Assembly: GCA_016930955.1 (NCBI GenBank)
Contig: JAFGFR010000110.1
Coordinates: 1 to 5,473, forward strand
Length of the DNA stretch: 5,473 nucleotides
Reading direction: 5' to 3'
Source: Victivallales bacterium
GTDB taxonomy: Bacteria; Verrucomicrobiota; Lentisphaeria; Victivallales; JAADHT01
Shown: piece after piece, positions 1 through 5,446 of the stretch
Position numbering within the stretch: the first letter of the stretch is position 1
Layout: every line of letters starts with the position of its first letter
Program-made: the position numbers and the translations under genes
Notes under the pieces: model-generated
The model's input: the letters and a program-made list of their open reading frames with translations, nothing else
Told to the model about the DNA's origin: nothing
Databases searched by the model: none

Positions 1-438
1 CTCTATGGGATAATATTTCTCAATGGCGGAGTCCAGTTGGGACTCGCTGGCTATTACCATCTGAATATCCTTGCCGAGTATGAAGTGGAGCTCTTCCGGA
101 ATCTGGTAGTTGAGCGGGTTTGAAGTTGCGACGATTAGAATCCCGTCCTCCTCCTTGATCGGGAGTACCCCATACATCCTGATGGTCGAGGGGTCTATGG
201 TGTCTATGACGGACTTTTCTATCTCCAGACCCTTGAGGTCTATGATCTCTGTGCCGAGACTCTGTGCTATCAACCCCATGAGCTCGTCCTCGCCGATGAT
301 CTCATAGTCAATCAGGAGTTCCTTGAAGACCTTCCCGGTCCTCTCATGCTCCTCCTCGATCTCGACAAGCTGTTCCTCGGTGCAGAGTTCCGCATCGAGC
401 AACATGCCTTTCAGTGCTTCGCTTTCGGGGTCAAGCAT
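1..438 (-). CDS. GspE/PilB-family assembly ATPase, N-terminal part only (runs off left edge)
   Basis: Reading the minus strand from an ATG at 438-436 gives 146 codons without a stop, continuing past the edge, so the C-terminal part is missing. The protein begins MLDPESEALKGMLLDAEL and matches the N-terminal regulatory domain of type II secretion / type IV pilus assembly ATPases: a helical repeat at about residues 5-60 with IAQSLGTEIIDL at 58-69, then the alpha/beta half with GVLPIKEEDGILIVATSNP at 90-108 and ending near KYYP at 141-144. It aligns along its length with residues 1-145 of the upstream neighbour, so the two are paralogues. The start lies 17 bases after that neighbour's stop, with a weak purine stretch (AGAGATG) in front, so one operon is likely. 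The ATPase core is presumed to lie outside the window and is not seen. The c-di-GMP-binding signature of MshE-type domains looks degenerate. Whether the full protein is a PilB, a GspE or a shortened regulator cannot be told. Confidence 0.82.
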   Translation of the reverse strand, partial: MLDPESEALKGMLLDAELCTEEQLVEIEEEHERTGKVFKELLIDYEIIGEDELMGLIAQSLGTEIIDLKGLEIEKSVIDTIDPSTIRMYGVLPIKEEDGILIVATSNPLNYQIPEELHFILGKDIQMVIASESQLDSAIEKYYPIE

Positions 439-455
439 AGTTCATCTCTGGTAAT

Positions 456-2168
456 TTATTCTTCATCCATGGCCGTGATTCGTATGACTTCTTGAAGCGT
501 GGTGCTGCCTGCGAGAGCCTTTCGTAGCCCATCATCACGAAGAGTCCTCATGCCGCTTTTCCTCGCAGCATCCCTGATCTCGTTTGTAGTCGCGTTATGG
601 AATATGAGGTCTTGTGTCTCCTCGCTGATCATGAATATCTCGTAGATGCCCATCCTTCCCTTGTATCCAGAGTTCGAGCACTCTGCGCATCCTCTTCCCT
701 TCATGAGATTCGCGCCTTCGAAGTCTTTCGGTTCCGCGTCGAGGAGCCTGAGCTCCTCGGGATCCGGCTCGGTAGGCGCGGCACAGTTCTTGCATATGCG
801 CCTGAGCAGTCGTTGCGCCATGACTGCCTTGACAGAGGATGCCACGAGGAAGTTCTTTACGCCCATGTCCACGAGTCGGGCCACAGCGCCGGGCGCGTCG
901 TTAGTGTGGAGCGTGCTGAAGACAAGGTGCCCTGTGAGCGATGCGTTGATGGCGATTTCAGCGGTCTCCAGGTCGCGTATCTCCCCTACCATGATGATGT
1001 TGGGCGCCTGTCTGAGCATCGAGCGCAGAGCTGCGCCGAACGTAAGGTCAACTGACCTGTCGACCTGGACCTGGTTTATTCCGGCGAGCTGGTACTCGAC
1101 CGGGTCCTCGACGGTCATTATTTTCCTGGTGGGCGTGTTGATTGTGTTGAGAAAAGCATAAAGCGAGGTCGTCTTGCCGGATCCTGTGGGGCCTGTGACG
1201 AGGAAGATGCCGTCGGGCATGTTGATGATCTGGTTGATGAGGGCCTGGTCATCCGAATAAAACCCGAGGTCGGGGATGTCGAGCTGGATGCTGGACTTGT
1301 CGAGGATACGCATGACTATGCTTTCACCATGGCTTGTGGGTATTGTGGAGACCCGTAAATCCACATCCTTCCCGCCGATCTTGAGCTGTATCCTGCCGTC
1401 CTGGGGAACCCTTTTCTCGGTGATGTCGAGCTTGGACATGATCTTGAGCCGGCTGGTGACGTTTCCCTGGAGGTATTTCGAGGGAGCCTCGACCTCGTGG
1501 AGCATGCCGTCGAGACGGTACCTGACACGGTAGCGCTTTTCCAGAGGCTCCATATGTATGTCGCTGACTTTTTGCTTGAATGCCTCGACGATGATCAGCG
1601 TGACGAGGCGGATGATGGGGGCATCGTCCGCCTCCAAACTTTCGCCAGACTTCTCCATGTCGGCAACAAGCTGGTGTTCAACATCATCGCCGCTGATCTC
1701 GCTGAGGAAGGAATCCACGCTGGCCTCGATAGTGCCATAATGGAGATCGAGCAGCTTCTTTATCTGTGATTTCTGGGAGATCACGGCATCGACATCGCAG
1801 TTCAACACGTATCTGAGTGAGTCGAGAGTCTCCATATCAGTCGGGTCGCTCATTGCGACCGTCAGCATGTCGTCATGTTTCATTACTGGGACGATCTTGT
1901 ACTGTTGCGCAATTTTCGATGAGACGCTCTCGATCACCTCGACGGGAATCTGATATCCATCGAGGTCGAGTGTGTCCAGGCCGTACTGCTGCGCGAGCAC
2001 CGCCATAGTCTCGTTCTCGTCGACGTAGCCCAGTTCTTTCAGCGCATCCATGATGTCAAGCTTGCCGCTGGACGCGGCGACCTTCTCCCAGCCCTCGTCT
2101 ATCTGTGCCTTATCGAGCATCCCGTGGTCGCAAAGCAGCTCGAGTATGTAGTCGACATTCTGTGCCAT
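456..2168 (-). CDS. GspE/PilB-family type II secretion / type IV pilus assembly ATPase
   Basis: This is a cytoplasmic hexameric ATPase that powers pilin or pseudopilin assembly at the inner membrane, 570 residues from the chosen start. Residues 1-145 form the N-terminal T2SSE/MshEN-type domain, followed by an acidic linker (about 155-183). The core shows YRVRYRLDG (213-221), Walker A GPTGSGKTTS (326-335), the Asp box around EDPVEYQ (354-360), Walker B IIMVGEIRD (391-399) and the His box STLHTND (418-424). Two zinc-binding pairs, C459/C462 and C494/C497, mark assembly ATPases and argue against the retraction ATPase PilT. The position before Walker B reads RQAPN where many relatives have RQDPD. 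The reading frame extends 24 codons further upstream, but the ATG at 2168 has a strong GAGGA ribosome site 7 bases away and begins MAQNVDYILEL like the family. The length suits PilB; GspE cannot be excluded, so no symbol is given. A TATATT box at 2264-2259 could be a -10, but no -35 is recognisable. Confidence 0.95.
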   Translation of the reverse strand: MAQNVDYILELLCDHGMLDKAQIDEGWEKVAASSGKLDIMDALKELGYVDENETMAVLAQQYGLDTLDLDGYQIPVEVIESVSSKIAQQYKIVPVMKHDDMLTVAMSDPTDMETLDSLRYVLNCDVDAVISQKSQIKKLLDLHYGTIEASVDSFLSEISGDDVEHQLVADMEKSGESLEADDAPIIRLVTLIIVEAFKQKVSDIHMEPLEKRYRVRYRLDGMLHEVEAPSKYLQGNVTSRLKIMSKLDITEKRVPQDGRIQLKIGGKDVDLRVSTIPTSHGESIVMRILDKSSIQLDIPDLGFYSDDQALINQIINMPDGIFLVTGPTGSGKTTSLYAFLNTINTPTRKIMTVEDPVEYQLAGINQVQVDRSVDLTFGAALRSMLRQAPNIIMVGEIRDLETAEIAINASLTGHLVFSTLHTNDAPGAVARLVDMGVKNFLVASSVKAVMAQRLLRRICKNCAAPTEPDPEELRLLDAEPKDFEGANLMKGRGCAECSNSGYKGRMGIYEIFMISEETQDLIFHNATTNEIRDAARKSGMRTLRDDGLRKALAGSTTLQEVIRITAMDEE

Positions 2169-2175
2169 AAAATAT

Positions 2176-2181
2176 TCCTCT
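2176..2181 (-). promoter_or_regulatory. Ribosome binding site of the assembly ATPase gene
   Basis: The minus strand reads AGAGGA here, followed by 7 bases and then the ATG at 2168-2166. This is near-ideal Shine-Dalgarno spacing and decides the start in favour of MAQNVDYI over the in-frame codons further upstream. Confidence 0.8.
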
Positions 2182-2307
2182 TTAACTTGCAAAGGCCGCT
2201 TCAAGGTGGTCTTTAAGTCAGTCACTGCGTGCGGTGGCATGCAATAGGCCGCAGATTCAATATAGCTCGATCATGAAAAAAAAAAAGCACCAAATGAGAA
2301 TTAAATA

Positions 2308-2335
2308 TTGACAAAATGAAGCAAAAGCCTACTGT
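2308..2335 (+). promoter_or_regulatory. Sigma70-type promoter of tRNA-Thr
   Basis: A perfect -35 box TTGACA (2308-2313) is followed by a 16-base spacer and a -10 box TACTGT (2330-2335), which keeps the conserved T, A and final T. Transcription would start near 2342, about 12 bases before the mature tRNA. The tRNA-Arg promoter in this window has the same spacer and the same -10-to-tRNA distance, which supports both. The GC-rich stretch after the -10 box would fit stringent control of stable RNA; that is inference. Confidence 0.75.
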
Positions 2336-2353
2336 ATCCCGACATGGGAGCGT

Positions 2354-2428
2354 GCCAGCTTAGCTCAGTGGTAGAGCTACGGTTTTGTAAACCGTCGGTC
2401 CTCGGTTCGAATCCGAGAGCTGGCTCCA
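2354..2428 (+). tRNA. tRNA-Thr (anticodon TGT)
   Basis: A full cloverleaf can be read. The acceptor arms GCCAGCT and AGCTGGC pair perfectly, the D arm is GCTC/GAGC, and the anticodon stem is ACGGT/ACCGT around the loop TTTGTAA with anticodon TGT at 2386-2388. The variable loop has 5 bases, and the T arm is CTCGG/CCGAG around TTCGAAT. The discriminator base is T, and CCA is encoded at 2426-2428. It decodes ACA and, through U34 pairing, possibly other threonine codons. It is the only plus-strand gene in the left 60 percent of the window and converges on the YqfO-like gene, whose stop lies 52 bases away. I see no convincing terminator for it. Confidence 0.97.
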
Positions 2429-2480
2429 ACATCATCTCTCTCGTCTCCCCGCTTCATGTGCGAGTCGATTCGGATGTGCC

Positions 2481-2894
2481 TCAAATGCTCACGGGCCAAT
2501 ATTGGTATGCGGGTGTCTCGTAGGGGTGCGCCTTTTTCAGTGCTGCCAGAACCTTTCCGATTTTGCGCGATCCGCATATCATCTCGACCTTTGTCTCCGC
2601 CACCTTTTCGATCCGTTTTTTCTCCCCGATGTACGGATTGCTGCCTTCGCATGGTCTGAACTGCCCTGTCCCGGACGTCTCCCAAGAGCAACAGTCGTAG
2701 TTCCCGATCTCACCTGCGCCGGCCGCGAAAACGGCATCCTTGACGCTCTCGCAATGCTCCGAAGGGACATAGAACTCAAGCCTTACAATCTGAGGATCTG
2801 CAGCCTTGGCCCTCCGGCCAACTGCGGGATTCCGCGTGGACCGCGTCAGGATTGCGGGCGCGGCCATGTGGAGTTTTGAAGTCGGCTCTTTCAT
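2481..2894 (-). CDS. YqfO/NIF3 insert-domain-like (PII/CutA-fold) small protein
   Basis: A 137-residue protein. From about residue 37 it matches the stand-alone form of the domain inserted in NIF3/YqfO proteins, which has a PII/CutA-like fold. Visible family blocks are LEFYVP (39-44), AGAGEIGNYDCCSW (58-71), GTGQFRP (75-81), NPYIG (86-90) and the signature HPYETPAY (123-130). The role of these proteins is poorly known; a regulatory or metal-binding task is often suggested and nothing here proves one. The ATG at 2894 overlaps the glycosyltransferase stop as ATGA and has a purine-rich site (GGGAAGGG, 2906-2899), so translation is probably coupled. The reading frame continues upstream to 2957 inside the glycosyltransferase, which is unlikely to be used. 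Known stand-alone relatives are about 100 residues, so the first 36 residues, basic and without recognisable motifs, are an unusual extension. No in-frame ATG, GTG or TTG lies just before the conserved domain; the only later ATG is at 2867 and lacks a ribosome site. Confidence 0.87.
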   Translation of the reverse strand: MKEPTSKLHMAAPAILTRSTRNPAVGRRAKAADPQIVRLEFYVPSEHCESVKDAVFAAGAGEIGNYDCCSWETSGTGQFRPCEGSNPYIGEKKRIEKVAETKVEMICGSRKIGKVLAALKKAHPYETPAYQYWPVSI

Positions 2895-3679
2895 TTGTCC
2901 CTTCCCAATACCTCGCTCCAAGGCCTCTTGTAGAAGTCCCTCCCTGAAAGAAGACAATTATAGCGTATCATATGCCAGAAGGCGGCGATGCCGTCCTTCC
3001 AGGTGATTTTCTTGCCCTCGCCGTACGATCGTCCGAAATAGCTTATCGGGACCTCGTATACATTCAGCTCTTGCGCCCTTGCGATCTTCGCGGTCAGCTC
3101 GACCTCTATGCCGAAGCGGTCGGTCTCCAGGTTGATGTTCTGGATGACCTCCCTTTTGAATGCCTTATAGCAGGTCTCCATGTCCGTGAGCCAGATGTCC
3201 GAGAACCAGTTGGAGAACGCGGTGATGACCTTGTTGCCCAGCCTGTGCTTGTATCTGACGACCCTTCTCGGCCCTTGCTGGAACCGCGATCCGTAAACGA
3301 CATCAGCCTTGCCGGCCAGTATTGGCCCGATGACAGCGGGATAGTCCTCGGGGGAGTATTCCTTGTCTGCATCCTGGATTATGACGATCGGTGCCGAGGC
3401 TTCGTCAAAACCTTTTCTGACAGCAGCGCCCTTGCCCTTGTTCTTGCCTTGTGTCAAAAGCTTGATTTTGCCTTTGGAAGATTTTCCCCTTGCGTAACTT
3501 GCGATGACCTCCCTGGAGTTGTCGGTGGAGCCGTCGTCCACAACGATTATCTCGGCGACCTCGGGCCTGGCAAGCACCGTGTCGAGAATCTCGGTCACCG
3601 TCTTATCCTCGTTGTAGACAGGAATCACAACAGAAAGAATTTTTTTGTTTCTCAAAGTCCGGTCCTCGTAATTCGGCAC
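2891..3679 (-). CDS. Family 2 glycosyltransferase, DPM1-like
   Basis: A 262-residue single-domain GT-A fold enzyme that probably transfers a sugar from a nucleotide donor to a polyprenyl phosphate or glycan acceptor on the cytoplasmic membrane face. Motifs in order are SVVIPVYNE (16-24), VVDDGSTD (46-53), NKGKGAAVRKG (80-90), metal-binding DAD (103-105), YGSRF (129-133), TDMETCYKAF (165-174), FGIEVEL (189-195) and SYFGRSYGEGKKITWKDG (213-230). The last is typical of the dolichol/undecaprenyl-phosphate mannosyl- or glucosyltransferase-like branch. There is no C-terminal membrane segment, unlike ArnC/GtrB types. Donor and acceptor cannot be read from the sequence. The given start is a GTG with GGAAAG at 3689-3684. 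A TTG at 3655 with GAGGA (3667-3663) 7 bases upstream is a serious alternative that removes 8 residues. The gene leads a two-gene unit with the YqfO-like gene, which overlaps its stop codon by 4 bases. Confidence 0.92.
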   Translation of the reverse strand: MPNYEDRTLRNKKILSVVIPVYNEDKTVTEILDTVLARPEVAEIIVVDDGSTDNSREVIASYARGKSSKGKIKLLTQGKNKGKGAAVRKGFDEASAPIVIIQDADKEYSPEDYPAVIGPILAGKADVVYGSRFQQGPRRVVRYKHRLGNKVITAFSNWFSDIWLTDMETCYKAFKREVIQNINLETDRFGIEVELTAKIARAQELNVYEVPISYFGRSYGEGKKITWKDGIAAFWHMIRYNCLLSGRDFYKRPWSEVLGRDK

Positions 3680-3717
3680 AAGTCTTTCCGGTAATATGCC
3701 CGGGGCACGACCCCTCT

Positions 3718-3745
3718 AATGTACCTTCTCGGCACCGCGCTGCAA
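3718..3745 (-). promoter_or_regulatory. Candidate promoter of the glycosyltransferase-YqfO unit
   Basis: On the minus strand TTGCAG (3745-3740) is separated by 16 bases from TACATT (3723-3718). Transcription would start near 3711, giving a leader of about 30 bases. The -35 matches only its first three positions, so this is the best candidate in the interval, not a firm call. Confidence 0.35.
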
Positions 3746-3798
3746 TGTCGGAAATGAAAAAATGGCGGGGAAATTCGCCTTGGCTTGCCGAAGGAGAC

Positions 3799-3826
3799 TT
3801 TACATTTTTGAACACTGAGCTAATTT
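3799..3826 (+). promoter_or_regulatory. Sigma70-type promoter of tRNA-Arg and probably ffh
   Basis: TTTACA (3799-3804, five of six consensus bases) is followed by a 16-base spacer and TAATTT (3821-3826). The expected start is near 3833, about 12 bases before the mature tRNA, the same layout as the tRNA-Thr promoter. The -10 box lies inside a small inverted repeat, GCTAA-T-TTAGC (3819-3829). A GC-rich discriminator (GCGGCGG) follows, as in stable-RNA promoters under stringent control; that regulation is inferred. Confidence 0.65.
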
Positions 3827-3844
3827 AGCGGCGGTTGCAGGACT

Positions 3845-3920
3845 GTTCCGGTAGCTCAGAGGATAGAGCAACTGACTTCTAATCAGTAGGTCGAAGGTTC
3901 GATCCCTTCCCGGAACGCCA
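3845..3920 (+). tRNA. tRNA-Arg (anticodon TCT)
   Basis: A 76-base cloverleaf. The acceptor arms GTTCCGG and CCGGAAC pair perfectly, the D arm is GCTC/GAGC, and the anticodon stem is ACTGA/TCAGT around CTTCTAA with anticodon TCT at 3878-3880. The variable loop is AGGTC, and the T arm is GAAGG/CCTTC around TTCGATC. The discriminator is G and CCA is encoded at 3918-3920. It decodes AGA and, by wobble, AGG; AGG is used many times in the ffh gene that follows. The ffh start lies 23-35 bases after the CCA end, with no terminator or promoter visible between, so the tRNA is probably processed from a transcript that continues into ffh. Confidence 0.97.
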
Positions 3921-3955
3921 TTCCAGTTAGTGAACCATCAGAAATGGGTATTCCG

Positions 3956-5422
3956 ATGTTCGAGAATCTGTCAGACAGGCTTCAGGAGAGTTTCAGGCAC
4001 CTTCGTGGGCAGGCAAGGCTTACGGAAGGGAATATCGCGGAGACTTTAGGCGAAATTCGCACGGCGCTTCTCGAGGCGGATGTCAACCATGAGATCGCGG
4101 GGAGTTTTGTCCGGGAGATAAAGGAAGACTGCCTGGGGGCAGACGTTTTAAGGGGCGTGAGCCCCGGGCAGCAGCTCGTGAAGATCGTTCATGACCGCCT
4201 GGTCGCACTGATGGGAGACGAGGCTGTCCCCTTGGATTTGTCCAAAAACCCCTCTGTGATAATGATGACCGGGCTTCACGGCTCCGGCAAGACCACGACG
4301 TGCGCCAAGCTGGCGTACAGCCTGAAGAGACAAGGGAGAAGGTGCATTTTGGTTGCAGGGGATATATATCGTCCTGCGGCGATAGACCAGCTTGAGATTT
4401 TAGGCAAGGAGATAGATGTCCCTGTGTTGTCTGACAGGGGTGCCTCAAGGGTTTCCGATCTGGCTGCCAGAGCTGTTTCGGAGGCGAAGGCGCAGGGGAT
4501 CAAGGTGGTGATAGTCGACACCGCCGGCAGGCTTCAGATAGACAATGGCATGGTGATGGAGCTGGTGGATATCAAGCGTGCTGTGGATCCTGCGGAGATA
4601 TTTCTTGTGTCCGACGCGGCTCTTGGGCAGGAGGCGGTGTCCGTGGCAGGGAGTTTCCACGAGGCCTTGGGCATCACCGGGGTTATCCTCACAAAAATGG
4701 ACGGGGATGCGAGAGGGGGCGCTGCTCTTTCGATCCGCAAGGCTACCGGAGCGCCGATAAAATTCATAGGGCAGGGGGAGAAGATACAGGACCTCGACGT
4801 TTTCCATCCCGAGAGGATCGCCTCCAGAATCCTCGGTATGGGCGATATCGTCAGCCTCGTCGAGAAGGCCTCCGAGGACTACGACGAGGAACAGGCCGAG
4901 AAGATGGCCGAGAAGCTCCGCAAAAGCAGCTTCGACCTCGAGGACTTCCTTGAGCAGCTAAAGTTGTTGAAGGGCATGGGCGGCATGGGTGAGATATTGA
5001 AGATGCTTCCTGGTGGTGGGATGCTCTCGAAGATGCCCCAGGCGGATGAACGAGGAATGGTAAGTATGGAGGCAATGATCCTCTCGATGACCCCGGAGGA
5101 AAGAAAAAATCCTGACATATTGGATTTTTCACGAAGGAAACGTGTGGCAAGAGGCAGCGGCGTCTCCGCCGAGCAGGTCGGGGCACTGATAAAAAATTTC
5201 TGCCTGATGCGCAAGATGATGAAGAAAAGGGGGATGCTGTCCCGTATGGCTGGAAGCCTGTTTGGTGGCGGACTCGGAATGCCTGGCATCGGGGCAGGCT
5301 TGCCTGGGATGGGTGCGGGGATGGGCTTGCCTCCCATGGGCATGGGCGCGACGATGCCATCCTTCGGCGGCGGCTCGAACTATACTCCCGGAAAGAAAAA
5401 ACGCAAGAAAAAAAGGCGGTGA
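3956..5422 (+). CDS. ffh: Signal recognition particle GTPase Ffh (SRP54)
   Basis: Ffh binds 4.5S/SRP RNA and emerging signal sequences and delivers ribosomes to FtsY at the inner membrane. This copy has 488 residues from MFENLSDRLQ, the usual family start; an ATG at 3944 adds four residues, and neither start has a strong ribosome site. The helical N domain spans about residues 1-90. The G domain carries G1 GLHGSGKTTT (106-115), DIYRPAA (136-142), DTAGR (188-192), TKMDGDARGG (246-255) and GQGE (272-275). The M domain has the flexible Gly/Met finger loop (about 340-356) and the RNA-binding motif SRRKRVARGSG (392-402). The G1 loop has His where Gln is usual. The tail from about 435 is Gly/Met/Pro-rich, ends in a run of Lys and Arg, and makes the protein longer than the roughly 450 residues typical of the family. 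The stop codon lies inside the terminator hairpin. Confidence 0.97.
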   Translation: MFENLSDRLQESFRHLRGQARLTEGNIAETLGEIRTALLEADVNHEIAGSFVREIKEDCLGADVLRGVSPGQQLVKIVHDRLVALMGDEAVPLDLSKNPSVIMMTGLHGSGKTTTCAKLAYSLKRQGRRCILVAGDIYRPAAIDQLEILGKEIDVPVLSDRGASRVSDLAARAVSEAKAQGIKVVIVDTAGRLQIDNGMVMELVDIKRAVDPAEIFLVSDAALGQEAVSVAGSFHEALGITGVILTKMDGDARGGAALSIRKATGAPIKFIGQGEKIQDLDVFHPERIASRILGMGDIVSLVEKASEDYDEEQAEKMAEKLRKSSFDLEDFLEQLKLLKGMGGMGEILKMLPGGGMLSKMPQADERGMVSMEAMILSMTPEERKNPDILDFSRRKRVARGSGVSAEQVGALIKNFCLMRKMMKKRGMLSRMAGSLFGGGLGMPGIGAGLPGMGAGMGLPPMGMGATMPSFGGGSNYTPGKKKRKKKRR

Positions 5423-5446
5423 GCTGCGGATTCAGCACCGCCTTTT
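5411..5446 (+). terminator. Rho-independent terminator overlapping the ffh stop codon, probably bidirectional
   Basis: AAAAGGCGGT (5411-5420) pairs perfectly with ACCGCCTTTT (5437-5446), and an inner GCTG/CAGC stem (5423-5426 with 5433-5436) closes a six-base loop, with a GA bulge at 5421-5422. The plus strand has only four Ts after the GC stem. The minus strand has a longer T run with one C interruption, from the A-rich Lys codons, so the hairpin may work better for transcription arriving from the right. The left arm encodes the last Arg codons of ffh and part of the stop. Confidence 0.82.

Noticed and set aside
597..1161. Plus-strand open frames opposite the assembly ATPase
   Set aside because: They lie wholly inside a gene with intact catalytic motifs on the other strand and encode no recognisable family.
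2169..2240. Upstream extension of the assembly ATPase reading frame (24 codons)
   Set aside because: The extension has no family similarity, and the internal ATG at 2168 has a strong ribosome site at ideal spacing.
2496..2505. Perfect palindrome CCAATATTGG
   Set aside because: It lies within the YqfO-like coding sequence, encoding the conserved C-terminal YQYWP region; one 10-base palindrome is expected by chance.
2377..2691. Minus-strand frame of 104 codons spanning tRNA-Thr and the YqfO-like gene
   Set aside because: It overlaps a tRNA gene and a conserved coding frame and has no recognisable domain.
2972..3694. Long 240-codon plus-strand open frame opposite the glycosyltransferase
   Set aside because: The minus-strand frame carries all family 2 glycosyltransferase motifs; the plus frame shows none, and its length is explained by codon bias on the opposite strand.
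3692..3708. Inverted repeat TGCCC/GGGCA near the glycosyltransferase start
   Set aside because: The arms nearly touch, leaving no room for a hairpin loop, and nothing suggests an operator.
3603..3815. Minus-strand 70-codon frame in the interval upstream of the glycosyltransferase
   Set aside because: It overlaps the start of the glycosyltransferase and the control region in another frame and shows no family similarity.
2354..3920. tRNA genes as integration sites for a mobile element
   Set aside because: Neither tRNA 3' end is repeated elsewhere in the window by eye, and no integrase or phage gene is present.
4851..5438. Minus-strand open frames of 154 and 195 codons opposite the ffh C-terminus
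   Set aside because: Ser/Pro/Arg-rich low-complexity products mirror the Gly/Met-rich ffh tail; no ribosome site or domain is seen.
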